From the NCBI RefSeq assembly GCF_014879975.1, contig NZ_CP062501.1, positions 1,054,001 through 1,118,000 on the forward strand: a stretch of 64,000 nucleotides of DNA, written 5' to 3'. This document shows positions 51,779 through 61,102 of the stretch, piece after piece. Positions within the stretch are counted from its first letter, which is position 1. Every line of letters starts with the position of its first letter. The notes under the pieces are model-generated. The model had not been told where the DNA came from. It saw nothing but the letters and a program-made list of their open reading frames with translations, and searched no databases. The stretch is from Vibrio bathopelagicus. GTDB lineage: Bacteria > Pseudomonadota > Gammaproteobacteria > Enterobacterales > Vibrionaceae. Position numbers and translations under genes: made by a program.

Positions 51779-53037
51779 TACTTCTCCTTAAACCCTTATT
51801 AAATCTGGCATCTCGAACTTAATGAGTTCACCAATATTCTCTTAAAGCTTTTTAGCCTAATCATTATATATGTGGACATCGACTACATCATTCATGATTC
51901 ACTCATCATGCTACAAACTTTACAGCGAGAAAATTTTGTTCCGCCTCGTCCGACTTACAACGTATGTGTATCTGTTTGTGCTAACTCTTAGCAGCGCTGT
52001 GCGTAAATCTTGTTGGCGTTGCTGCTGTTTGCTTTTCAGATTTCACACACGCGACCGTGTTATTGTTAACTCCACACGCTGAATTCTGTTTTGAGCTTCT
52101 ATCATCCCGTCAAATTTTTCCACGTACAATCGTCAGCAAGTTTCCTCAAAAAGAATCTTCAAGTTTATCGATCGTTCGCTTTAATGTTTTTACTAGTTGG
52201 TTAAACTATCGAGCTGCTTTGTTTATACCTTAGTTGCTCTTACTGACACCGTCTGTCTAAATCAGCATGCTGTTTATTTGAGCTCATGAACATTTACGTT
52301 CGCAGTTACTTGCCCTTAGATCATCGTTGGAATGGATTTAGGGTTCACTTTGACCGTACGACCTTGATCACGCCGGAACGACGCGAGTTTAATCCGAAAC
52401 AATTGCTTAGTTTTTCGTATTGATTAGTAGGATCTATCGGCTTTTGTTGTAGCCTTTTCTTGTGATGTTAACCCTTACCACTCGCTCATCGCAAAGCGTA
52501 TAACCCTTCATTAGTTAACCTTTGTTAGGCCATCCTTTTTAGCCATTGGGATCCTCCAGCTTTCGTACCTGTTGGTCTTGCTGCACTTGCTTTATCCAGT
52601 TTGTGTTTGCTTTCAGAGCCACAAAAGTGCCAAGGTTTGAAGTTCAATTAAAATATAGGTGTCATTTTATATAACCACTTAGCAAAAGTGACACTGCAAC
52701 AAAAAATTAGTTCTAAAAATCTAACAGCTATAAACACGTGCACTTCGCTCTTCTTTTGCATTCATCCAGCCACATCAACATAACTGTATAAATACACAGT
52801 TGCATTACAACCCCCGTAAAAACCTCACTTATTGATTGAATATTGCACAAAGTCAACAAAATACGAGGACAGTTTGATCTCATTATGAGTTTAATGCGTC
52901 TCGTTCCTGTATAACCATCAACTGCTTTCAGTTTTAGGCGGCAGCGATTCCCTCAGACACTATTCAAAACAAATCTTGGGTTACGTCAATATAAGGCATC
53001 GCTCATAATTATATGGTTGCACATTCGGATTAATAAT
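51779..53037. other. 1.26-kb gene-poor region right of the attP site
   Basis: No convincing gene. The + strand is pyrimidine-rich and the minus strand purine-rich, with short frames only. On the minus strand there is an inverted repeat at 52659-52694 (GTGTCA...AAAAGTGACAC) and two coupled mini frames at 52434-52546. The area may hold a long untranslated RNA or decayed DNA. Nothing here matches a tRNA or a known riboswitch that I recognise. Confidence 0.5.
52434..52546 (-). other. Two overlapping mini reading frames (doubtful)
   Basis: GGAGG seven bases before ATG at 52546 opens 11 codons (MAKKDGLTKVN). The TAA overlaps the next ATG (TAATG), which opens 25 codons beginning MKGYTLCDERVV and ending NKSR at 52434. 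Good ribosome site and coupling, but no family, so possibly chance. Confidence 0.3.
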
Positions 53038-54288
53038 ATGAGCGTCAAAGCTTTCAGACAACTCAACATATTCCTTTCTGTTTTTTGCCTGGCAATCACC
53101 CTGCTATCGCTTATCTCTTACCGTACGATTATGGATAAGAGCTACATCATGACACCAGACAGATACCCTACACTTGTTAACACCGACAGAGACCATGATG
53201 GAGGCACCCTAGGTTCGTTATACAAGTCGAAAGATGGAATCGAGTTACAGTGTGACTTTGAACGAACATATAGCTTGCCATTCTGTGAAATTGAGTTCGT
53301 TATATCGACACAAGGTTAAGGGCTCGATCTCTCTACGTTCGATTCGGTCACCATTAATATGGATTACCAAGGCCAAGAAGACCCAAGGTTTCGCTTCTAC
53401 ATTCGTAATTACGACAAGAATTACAGCGTGAAAGGCGATGCTATGTCGAACAAGTTCAATCGCTTAGATTTCTCATTACCAGATAAAAACCACATCGACT
53501 TAAACTACTTCAATGTTCCTTTCTGGTGGATTGATCATTATAACCGCCCTGTTTCTGATAGCGCTGTAGACATTACGAACGCGGTATCTGTTGAACTCGG
53601 GCTTGGTGCCAGCACGCTTGCTGGGCATCATTCACTTAACATCTCGAGTATTGTGTTCCACGGTAAAATCATCAGCAAGGCTTTGCTAGGTGAGCTATTG
53701 GTTGGACTATGGGTGACGTATGCCGCATTACATATCGCACAGCGAAGCAAAACGCGTTCAGTACAGCAACAACGCCATTTAACCCAAGAAATTGAAGAGC
53801 TAAAGGTAAAGGCCACAACCGATCCGTTGACCGGATGTAGAAACCGAACCGAAGCGTTAGATACCTTCTATGATTTCGAATGGTTGGCGCAACAAGGAAA
53901 AACGATTCACATCGCGCTGTTTGATTTAGACCATTTTAAGCAGATCAATGATCAACATGGCCATGAAGTGGGTGACAAAGTACTTATTCAGTTTGTCGCA
54001 ACTGCGAACGAGAGCCTTGATGAGCAGTACTTGCTTTATCGCTGGGGTGGTGAGGAGTTTCTACTCGTTTGCCTGGAACAAACTGCGCTACAGTGTAACG
54101 AATCAATCGATAATTTTTACCTAGCAATGGAGAAAAGCCCTTGGCCTAAAGCGCTTAAAGTCACGGCTTCGACCGGAGTAACGCAGCTTAAGGAGCATGA
54201 ATCTATACGTACTGCCATCAAACGTGCAGACAAAGCGCTCTACCAAGCTAAAGACAACGGACGAAACCAAGTCGCTACGTTTTATTAA
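53038..54288 (+). pseudogene. Diguanylate cyclase broken by an in-frame TAA
   Basis: Two frames in the same phase are split only by TAA at 53317-53319. Part 1 (MSVKAFRQLNIFLSVFCLAI..., ends FVISTQG) holds the first membrane helix. After the stop the protein continues G-L-D-L-S-T-F-D-S-V without a start. Part 2 has a periplasmic remainder, a second helix (about 53680-53740) and a full GGDEF domain with intact GGEEF (YRWGGEEFLLV) and ASTGVT. No I-site. Restored length about 416 residues. The downstream part alone could start at the ATG 53359, but would lack the first helix. Confidence 0.82.
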
Positions 54289-55038
54289 GGCTCGCTAGAC
54301 TGGACTGCAGCTACACATTCAACACGCAGTTAATACCCTGTCGATATATACTCTCCACTTAAGCACCCATTAGATTTTTAACTGCTGACTAAACAAATCA
54401 ATAAGCTTTGTTGCCTCATCAGAATTCTAATCGATTCGACACGTCTAAGTACGCTCTTATCATCTGTGATAACACCATCTGTAATAACGTCATCAATGGC
54501 ATTCTCCGGTTGATACGTATCGTTCCTGAATGCTCTATAAACAGCTCTTTCTCACACCTCTAAGCTTCTCCTAAGCACTTGTTCTTAAGTTCACATATTT
54601 GGCGAGTAAAGCTTGCTCTAACCAGTGGTCAGTAACTCGCAGTATCGGTTTAGAACATTACCGTCGCTACTTATCTCGCACTGTTTTTAGATGAAATCCT
54701 CATTTGTCTGCTTGTGAACATTCATACACTCGTATCCGCTAAAAACAGAAGTCACAACGTCACCAGTCTTAAAAACGCCTTATATTGAACCACTTAGACA
54801 TGGTGACATAAATACTGACACCCAAAATGGCAATTGTTTTACTTTCAGTTCTTGCTGTAATTTAATTACAAATAGAAACCGAGAAAAGCTTATAAAGTGG
54901 ATTACTCGGCTGTAACTTACTGAATAAGCTAAATTTAAGGGTTTTGGTTAGGTCAGAATTTAGGGTAACTAAAGAGTGGGTATGTACGAGATAATATACT
55001 AGAGGGTAATATATTTAGTTATAGTGCATTAAGGTGTT
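54289..55038. other. Gene-free 750-base region
   Basis: Between the broken cyclase and vxrE. No frame of note on either strand. It carries AACCACTTAG-N5-GTGACA at 54788-54808, a motif also present at 52673-52693, and a one-mismatch matS (54751-54763). Otherwise I see nothing. Confidence 0.5.
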
Positions 55039-55069
55039 AAAAAAGAAGGGCTGATGCCCTACTCTTCTT
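55039..55069 (-). terminator. Terminator of the vxrABCDE operon
   Basis: On the minus strand GGGC and GCCC pair around ATCA, extended by AGAAG/TTCT with an internal bulge, then TTTTTT. The vxrE stop codon lies inside the hairpin. Confidence 0.65.
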
Positions 55070-55211
55070 TATTACTCATTTCTTCACGAATTTGCTCAGC
55101 AACGATTTTGATAGCTTGTGCTGTGCTGATGCCCTGAGTCATCATTTCTTGAATTCGTTCAACAGCTTTCTGTTGTTCTTCGTGAGAAAGGGTTGGTAAG
55201 TCGTTTAGCAT
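55059..55211 (-). CDS. vxrE: VxrE, UPF0181/YoaH-family protein
   Basis: 50 residues. [20 protein letters not shown] and [20 protein letters not shown] match the UPF0181 (YoaH) family along its length. In V. cholerae the last gene of the vxrABCDE operon is such a protein, and here it follows vxrD. Its ribosome site is inside a perfect hairpin. Biochemical role unknown; in V. cholerae the vxr system controls cell-wall homeostasis and type VI secretion. Confidence 0.85.
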   Translation of the reverse strand: MLNDLPTLSHEEQQKAVERIQEMMTQGISTAQAIKIVAEQIREEMSNKEE

Positions 55212-55213
55212 GC

Positions 55214-55237
55214 TCTGCTCCTTTATTTAGGAGCAGA
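55214..55237 (-). promoter_or_regulatory. Hairpin sequestering the vxrE ribosome binding site
   Basis: On the minus strand TCTGCTCCT (55237-55229) pairs perfectly with AGGAGCAGA (55222-55214), six-base loop. AGGAG in the 3' arm lies six bases from the ATG at 55211. There is no T-run, so it is more likely a translational control element than a terminator. Confidence 0.7.
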
Positions 55238-55252
55238 ACTATATAAGGACTG

Positions 55253-56401
55253 TTAGTAACTAGCAAGGAAATTGATTGAAGCACCCATTGCATTTTCGTT
55301 TGTGTAGTTCGCACTTAGATCTAACTGGAACAAGTTGAGTGGCGAGATACCAATACCGGCTGTGACTGTTCCTTCTGAATCAGAGTAAGCCAGGTTCTTA
55401 TAGTACCCTCCCCTTAACTTAAGCTGACGTAGAAGATCGACTTCGGTACCAACACGAATCATCTGTTCGTTGTCTTCAAACGAAGTAAACTTTTCAGTCT
55501 CATTCAAATCGTAATCGACACTCAACGTAAAGTAGTCAGACACGATACCTGCACCAACGGTGTAAACCGGTTCAAGTTGGTAAGTGTATTTACCGCCAAC
55601 TTGGTGTGTCGCACTACTTGTGCTGCTGGTTAACGTTCTCGTCGTATCTTTGGTTTCGATGTCTCGTGAGATCAAGTTGGTTGCTGCAACACCGACTCGG
55701 AACGGGCCGAAGAACCAAAGCGCACCAGCATCCATGTTAAATGCAGTGTCGCCATCACTGTTTTCTCTAACGTCAGACAGATCGTAATCATTAACCGACG
55801 CGACATAGTTGTATGTGTAAATACGTTGGATCTTAGGTGTAATACCAAATGAGATGTGTTGGCCCATAAAAGTTTGGTATTTTGCTAAAGAAATGCCGAC
55901 TTCTGCGACACCAATAGAAACAGCTTCAACGGTAGACAGTTCAACTTTGTCTTCATCGGAACCTGTTGTGTAAACGTTAGGTGTCGCAAATGATTCTGTG
56001 TAGGCTTTCGCGAAAAGGTTTGCAGCAACAAACTGGTTAGGAAGTGCGAACGCAACAACACCACCCAGTTCAACGTTGGCTTGATTGCCATCCAGTTTAT
56101 TCAGTGCGGCGTCTAAGTCTGCAGTGTTTGATGCATCAACGACACTATCGATGTTCGACTTCATGTCGTTAGGGTCGTTATAGCTACCACCAAAACTTGG
56201 CGTAATCATGCCCATATCATCGTTACGACGATAGATAGCAACCAATGCTGGGTTATAGAATGGAGCGGTTAAGAAGTTTGCAGAAACAACACCAACACCA
56301 CCCATCGCATCACCACGCGCTTCAATGGCGTAGTTTGCTGCTGAAAGAGGAAGACTGGCGAATGCAATTGACGTTGCGAGTAGTTTAGTAGTTTTTTTCA
56401 T
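55253..56401 (-). CDS. vxrD: VxrD, TraF_2/FadL-like outer-membrane beta-barrel
   Basis: 382 residues with a signal peptide (ending LSAAN). The conserved start NYAIEARGDAMGGVGVVSA and the NPALVAIYRRND motif belong to a family databases name conjugal transfer protein TraF, a misleading name. The chain alternates beta strands and ends in a barrel-type strand (GASINFLASY). No conjugation genes are near. It is fourth in vxrABCDE. Its role is unknown; perhaps an outer-membrane channel or sensor. Confidence 0.85.
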   Translation of the reverse strand: MKKTTKLLATSIAFASLPLSAANYAIEARGDAMGGVGVVSANFLTAPFYNPALVAIYRRNDDMGMITPSFGGSYNDPNDMKSNIDSVVDASNTADLDAALNKLDGNQANVELGGVVAFALPNQFVAANLFAKAYTESFATPNVYTTGSDEDKVELSTVEAVSIGVAEVGISLAKYQTFMGQHISFGITPKIQRIYTYNYVASVNDYDLSDVRENSDGDTAFNMDAGALWFFGPFRVGVAATNLISRDIETKDTTRTLTSSTSSATHQVGGKYTYQLEPVYTVGAGIVSDYFTLSVDYDLNETEKFTSFEDNEQMIRVGTEVDLLRQLKLRGGYYKNLAYSDSEGTVTAGIGISPLNLFQLDLSANYTNENAMGASINFLASY

Positions 56402-56451
56402 GCCGTTTATCTTTGTTAGATCCCTTACATAGTTAACGGCACAATTTTAAA

Positions 56452-57339
56452 TTACTTTAACTCTTCTTCGCTAGAAATATCATAAGTTTTACTGATAGTT
56501 TGTGCTTGTTCTATCGCTATGTCACCTTGCCAGCGCGAATGGATCATCGAAACTGCCAATACGTAGCGATCATTAGGAACTTCTTCAGCACTTAAACTAA
56601 TCGGATAATCTGACTCATAGCTTTTGCCCCACACCTGTTCATAGTGCTCGTCGATGTAATCGTACAAACCAACGTCTAACTTTGGTAATGGGCAATATGG
56701 GTTAAGAAGCTCTTTTTTGTCGATTCTCCAGGTGTCTTTAGATGCCCAACGTACTTGCTGTCGCATCGTAATTTCACCAAGAATGATCCAAGTACTCCAA
56801 GCTACGCCCCCTTCGGCTTTCACATTTAATCGGTATAAGCCAGAGTCCAATTGAGAAGGTAAGTTGTAGCGTTGCTTATAAAGACTGACTGATGCGTTAT
56901 TCACGACTTCGTTGTCTTTAGTGAGTTCACTGTCTGATGATACAACTTTATCGACCCATTTCTCGAAGGTGATGTCTTGGATATTCTCTTCGGACTCAAC
57001 TTCGATCACAACTCTAAACGTATCTCGCCCAGGGCTTTGAATGGTGTGTCTTTTGACGACCACCGAATTAATCCATTCCGGTAAGGTCTTTTTGGTGAGG
57101 GTTTTTCCACAATCCTTATTTAACGCTTGGTCAAATAATTCATTGAGGTGATCTTCTCTTACTTGAGAGGAATTAATTTGCCAAACTTCCACTAATGAAT
57201 CAAACATCTGGGATAAATCGTTATCCAGCAGATGTTTGTGCACTTGCGTCAGAGTATCACTATTCTTAAACCAATCGGCCGCTTGTGCCGGGCTAACGAT
57301 ACTTGCTAACGCTAACAGTGGAAGTAAGGCTTTTTTCAT
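56452..57339 (-). CDS. vxrC: VxrC, DUF2861 periplasmic protein
   Basis: 295 residues with a signal peptide MKKALLPLLALASIVSPAQA. The family DUF2861 is known almost only from this operon. Blocks: DNDLSQMFDSLVEVWQINSS, NPYCPLPKLDVGLYDYIDEH, SMIHSRWQGDIAIEQAQTI. Its ATG overlaps the vxrB stop by one base, so translation is coupled. Function not known. Confidence 0.88.
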   Translation of the reverse strand: MKKALLPLLALASIVSPAQAADWFKNSDTLTQVHKHLLDNDLSQMFDSLVEVWQINSSQVREDHLNELFDQALNKDCGKTLTKKTLPEWINSVVVKRHTIQSPGRDTFRVVIEVESEENIQDITFEKWVDKVVSSDSELTKDNEVVNNASVSLYKQRYNLPSQLDSGLYRLNVKAEGGVAWSTWIILGEITMRQQVRWASKDTWRIDKKELLNPYCPLPKLDVGLYDYIDEHYEQVWGKSYESDYPISLSAEEVPNDRYVLAVSMIHSRWQGDIAIEQAQTISKTYDISSEEELK

Positions 57340-57998
57340 TACGCTTTCATCTTATAACCAACGCCACGAAGCGTTTCGATCTCAAGACCTGGTAATTTCT
57401 GTCTTAGTTGAAGAACGTGCGTATCTACGGTACGTGTTGTTGGGAAATGGTTGTAACCCCATACGTGGTCAAGCAATTCATCACGTGTGAATACACGACC
57501 CAAGTTGCTTGCCAAGAACAAGAGTAGATCAAATTCGGTACGTGTTAGCGTGACTTCTAGTTCGTTAAAAAACACTTCGCGAGTCGCTTTGTCGATAACA
57601 AGGTTCTGAGCCATCACTTTTGATGAATCTTGCTCTTCAGCATCTGGCAGGCGTAACTGCGCACGGATTCGAGTAAACAGTTCAGCTTCTGCGAAAGGCT
57701 TAGTTAAGTAGTCGTTTGCACCTGAATCTAGGCCTGCGACTTTGTCTTTTACTGTCACAAGTGCCGTCAACAAAATGACAGGAATGTCTTTCTTCTTCTT
57801 CCAAGCTGGTAGTGAATCTACTGAGTCACCGTCTGGCAGTTGGCGATCTAGAATCACTAGATCCGCTTGCTCCCAGTAGCCTTCAACTTCAGAGATTAAC
57901 TCTGCATGCAAACATTCATATCCAGCTTGCTCAAGGCTAACTAATAAACCGTCAGCTAAATTTTTATCATCTTCAACGAGAAGCAATGTCTGTTTCAC
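57339..57998 (-). CDS. vxrB: VxrB/WigR, OmpR-family response regulator
   Basis: 219 residues. Receiver domain 1-118 with acidic pair EDD near the start, phosphoacceptor Asp in LVILDRQLPDGD (about residue 51), and Lys in NDYLTKPFAEAEL. Winged helix 130-217 (LTRTEFDLLLFLASNLGRVF, then RTVDTHVLQLRQKL). In V. cholerae this regulator raises cell-wall synthesis, type VI secretion and biofilm genes. The gene overlaps vxrA by 26 bases. Confidence 0.93.
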   Translation of the reverse strand: MKQTLLLVEDDKNLADGLLVSLEQAGYECLHAELISEVEGYWEQADLVILDRQLPDGDSVDSLPAWKKKKDIPVILLTALVTVKDKVAGLDSGANDYLTKPFAEAELFTRIRAQLRLPDAEEQDSSKVMAQNLVIDKATREVFFNELEVTLTRTEFDLLLFLASNLGRVFTRDELLDHVWGYNHFPTTRTVDTHVLQLRQKLPGLEIETLRGVGYKMKA

Positions 57999-59427
57999 AA
58001 GGTATCTCCAAAATAAATGTTGTTGGGGGGCCTATCAGTGTCATGTGACCGCCCATTTTTCCGACCATAGATTCCACTATCGTCAGACCTAAACCTAGTC
58101 CACTTTTACTTACAAATGGCTTTCGTAGTTGCCCCCAATCTTTACGGGACAAGTCTCCATTATCTATAACTTTGAATGTCAGCTTCTTGTCAGAAGTATT
58201 CAGTTCTAGTATCACTGGAGCCACACCGTATTTCACGGCGTTTCTGATCAGGTTATCGATACACGTACCTAACCAATATACGTTCAACTTTGCAGCAATG
58301 TCTTTGTTTACTCGGAGTTCAATACCCGGAGCAAAATCTTCTTCGACTTTATACTCAAGCCATTCTTGTACACTCGGCACCCACTCAGTGGCCAGTGGTT
58401 GATTATCCGACTGTAGGTAATCTTTACTCGCTTCAGCTAACTGCCTTAAACGACGTGTGTCTTCACAAAGTCGACGGAATTCATCATATACCGTTTCTGG
58501 TAAGTGTTCGAATTCACGCCTAAAGCCTTCAACTGTTAAAGATAAACTCGCGATTGGTGTTCTTAGTTCGTGAGTCAAGATCTGAAGGACAAGCATTCGA
58601 CTTTTCATCTCTTGCTTCTTACTATTCCAACGATATATCGCCCAACCCACCACAAGCATGATATTGGCAAACACCAGTATGAACATCGCGACTTGCAGAA
58701 GTTCTGAGTGATCTTCTATCTCCCAACACACGTTACCGCGTTGAACGAAACAGCTGTTGCCTTCCGAAGATAAACTGAGCGATAAACCCGCTAGTGTTGC
58801 GTTTTCAGACCAAATCGGTTCTTTGTATAAATAGTATCTGTCGCCGCGTTTAACCCACATTTCATCAAGTTCAACAAACATGCTCGCACCAGCCAGCAGT
58901 GCCGTAATTGCTTCGCTGTCCATATCCTGCAAGCGAGATAATAGTTCATCATGTTCGACGTTTGGGCGTTCTTGAATATGCATAAAGCGCTTCAAGGAAT
59001 CGAACTTATCAGGGTACTTTTCAACGTAACGCGCGGCATAAGAACCACCACCCGGGTGGATAAGGCCGCTACGACTAAACCAACGATCAGAAAGCTTGGT
59101 TCCTTTACACATTGCGCGAGTAAACACCAAAGGCTCAGTAATTAACGGACTAAGTGGTAATTTCCCGCTACACGTTTTGGACAGCTGGTAGAGGCGTTGA
59201 ATATCTTTTAATGGGTACTCTGCTGTTTGTGGCAGCATAGAAGACGGCATGATCAAGCGAGTTGGATAATCCGCTTGAAGCAATCGAATATCATAAGACT
59301 CGATGGCCGTTTGATGATCAAACAACTTAGTAAAGTGATCAATACGCTCAGGCAAAGAATCAGCAAACGCATTTGCTGAAACGACTAACGAAGCGATGAA
59401 CAGAGTATATATTCTTTTGATGATCAC
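57973..59427 (-). CDS. vxrA: VxrA/WigK, DUF3404 sensor histidine kinase
   Basis: 484 residues. Signal/anchor, a large periplasmic DUF3404 sensor (about 25-250, KTCSGKLPLSPLITEPLVFT), one helix (about 250-270) and a HisKA/HATPase core. The phospho-accepting His is in LTHELRTPIASL, the N box DNLIRNAVKYG and the G box KSGLGLGLTIVES are present. It is first of the operon, upstream of its regulator. In V. cholerae the kinase senses envelope damage, including beta-lactams. Confidence 0.93.
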   Translation of the reverse strand: MIIKRIYTLFIASLVVSANAFADSLPERIDHFTKLFDHQTAIESYDIRLLQADYPTRLIMPSSMLPQTAEYPLKDIQRLYQLSKTCSGKLPLSPLITEPLVFTRAMCKGTKLSDRWFSRSGLIHPGGGSYAARYVEKYPDKFDSLKRFMHIQERPNVEHDELLSRLQDMDSEAITALLAGASMFVELDEMWVKRGDRYYLYKEPIWSENATLAGLSLSLSSEGNSCFVQRGNVCWEIEDHSELLQVAMFILVFANIMLVVGWAIYRWNSKKQEMKSRMLVLQILTHELRTPIASLSLTVEGFRREFEHLPETVYDEFRRLCEDTRRLRQLAEASKDYLQSDNQPLATEWVPSVQEWLEYKVEEDFAPGIELRVNKDIAAKLNVYWLGTCIDNLIRNAVKYGVAPVILELNTSDKKLTFKVIDNGDLSRKDWGQLRKPFVSKSGLGLGLTIVESMVGKMGGHMTLIGPPTTFILEIPCETDIASR

Positions 59428-59661
59428 AAACCAAGCGTAAATTCATACAGATCAATCAAATATATACCATTAGCTATCAAAGATAAATTTTTAACCGCAT
59501 GAAAAGTGGTGTGTATTTAAAGAGAAAACGATTCCGAGCCTTAACCGGCGGCTTCAATAATCAAATTACCCGTGAATACCCAGCCCTTATTGCCAACACA
59601 AAGACTGCATCTATGTGCGTAATAAGATCTCCAATTTTGAACAGCTTAGTTCGCTAGAATC

Positions 59662-59687
59662 AAAAAAGGAGCTCATATGAGCTCCTT
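59662..59687 (-). terminator. Terminator of pntAB
   Basis: Perfect palindrome GGAGCTCATATGAGCTCC followed on the minus strand by six T residues; near the pntB stop. Confidence 0.85.
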
Positions 59688-59712
59688 AGTTTTATTGTAG
59701 AATGATTGCTGT

Positions 59713-61092
59713 TTATAGATGTTCTAAAATGCTTAAGCAGCTTTTCTTCGCATCACCGAACAACATCTGAGTATTGTCTTTAAAGAACAACGGGTTTTGC
59801 ACACCGGCATAACCTGTATTCATAGAGCGTTTGAACACGATAACATTTTGAGCGTTCCAAACTTCAAGCACTGGCATACCAGCGATTGGGCTGTTTGGAT
59901 CTTCCAATGCTGCAGGGTTTACGGTGTCGTTCGCACCAATAACCAATACAGTATCTGTCTCATTGAAGTCATCATTGATTTCGTCCATTTCAAGAACGAC
60001 ATCATAAGGTACTTTCGCTTCAGCAAGCAGTACGTTCATGTGACCCGGTAACCTACCCGCAACTGGGTGGATGCCAAATCGAACATTAATGCCTTGAGCT
60101 CTTAGCTTTTCAGTGATCTCATGCACTGGATATTGAGCTTGAGCTACTGCCATGCCGTATCCTGGAGTGATGATGACTGACTTAGAGTTTTTCAACATGT
60201 CAGCCACATCTTCTGCTGATGTTTCACGGTGTTCACCCTGCTCTTCATCACCATCAGACACAACCACTTCTTGGCCAAATCCACCAGCAATAACGCTAAT
60301 GAACGAACGGTTCATCGCCTTACACATAATGTAAGACAGAATCGCACCAGACGAACCTACCAATGCACCGGTTACGATCAACAAGTCGTTTGCAAGCATG
60401 AAACCTGCTGCCGCAGCTGCCCAACCAGAGTACGAGTTCAGCATCGATACAACCACTGGCATATCTGCACCACCAATCGATGCCACCAAGTGGTAACCGA
60501 AAGCGAATGCGATAAGCGTCATCAGCATAAGAGCGAACATGCTGCCATCAGCTTTAACGAACATAATCATTAGCAATGTAGAAGCAACGATAGCCGCTAG
60601 GTTCCATTTGTGCTTATGAGGGATGTTCAATGCAGATGATGAAATCGTGCCACGAAGCTTACCAAAGGCAACAATAGAACCCGTGAAAGTAACCGCACCG
60701 ATAAACACGCCAAGGAAAACTTCAACAAGATGGATTACGTGTTCTGCGTGCGTTGCCGCTTCTGGTGCGTCAATGTAGCTGTTGTAACCAACAAGTACGG
60801 CAGCCATACCTACGAAGCTGTGCAAAATTGCCACCAGCTCAGGCATTTCTGTCATTTCTACTTTCTTCGCGTAGTGGATACCAATACCACCACCGATCAC
60901 CATAGCAATGATGATCCACACAATACCTGCAGAGTGAGGGCCAAAGATCGTTGCGATCAATGCGATTGCCATACCAGTGATACCGTAATAGTTACCTGCG
61001 CGAGCAGATTCCTGTTTCGATAGTCCGGCTAAGCTCATTATAAAGAATACAGCAGCAATGATATAAGCTGCTTGTACTAATCCTTCAGACAT
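59713..61092 (-). CDS. pntB: NAD(P) transhydrogenase subunit beta
   Basis: 459 residues, nine membrane helices in the first 260, then the NADP(H)-binding domain III with [19 protein letters not shown] and [20 protein letters not shown], and [12 protein letters not shown]. Uses the proton gradient to reduce NADP+ with NADH. Ten bases after pntA; operon pntAB. Confidence 0.96.
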   Translation of the reverse strand: MSEGLVQAAYIIAAVFFIMSLAGLSKQESARAGNYYGITGMAIALIATIFGPHSAGIVWIIIAMVIGGGIGIHYAKKVEMTEMPELVAILHSFVGMAAVLVGYNSYIDAPEAATHAEHVIHLVEVFLGVFIGAVTFTGSIVAFGKLRGTISSSALNIPHKHKWNLAAIVASTLLMIMFVKADGSMFALMLMTLIAFAFGYHLVASIGGADMPVVVSMLNSYSGWAAAAAGFMLANDLLIVTGALVGSSGAILSYIMCKAMNRSFISVIAGGFGQEVVVSDGDEEQGEHRETSAEDVADMLKNSKSVIITPGYGMAVAQAQYPVHEITEKLRAQGINVRFGIHPVAGRLPGHMNVLLAEAKVPYDVVLEMDEINDDFNETDTVLVIGANDTVNPAALEDPNSPIAGMPVLEVWNAQNVIVFKRSMNTGYAGVQNPLFFKDNTQMLFGDAKKSCLSILEHL

Positions 61093-61102
61093 CTGCTACT
61101 CC

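Noticed and set aside
51870..52082. 70-residue frame on the + strand in the gene-poor region
   Set aside because: No ribosome site, skewed Ser/Cys/Leu/Arg composition typical of non-coding DNA, and no recognisable family.
52621..52720. Integron attC or Vibrio cholerae repeat
   Set aside because: No R'/R'' core (GTTRRRY or RYYYAAC) in proper arrangement and no cassette-like genes or IntI in the window.
55253..56401. Conjugation system suggested by the TraF family name
   Set aside because: The family name is a legacy label; no other transfer gene is present and context is the vxr operon.
60229..60573. 114-residue frame opposite pntB
   Set aside because: Antisense shadow; composition (His/Arg/Cys/Thr-rich) and lack of start context.
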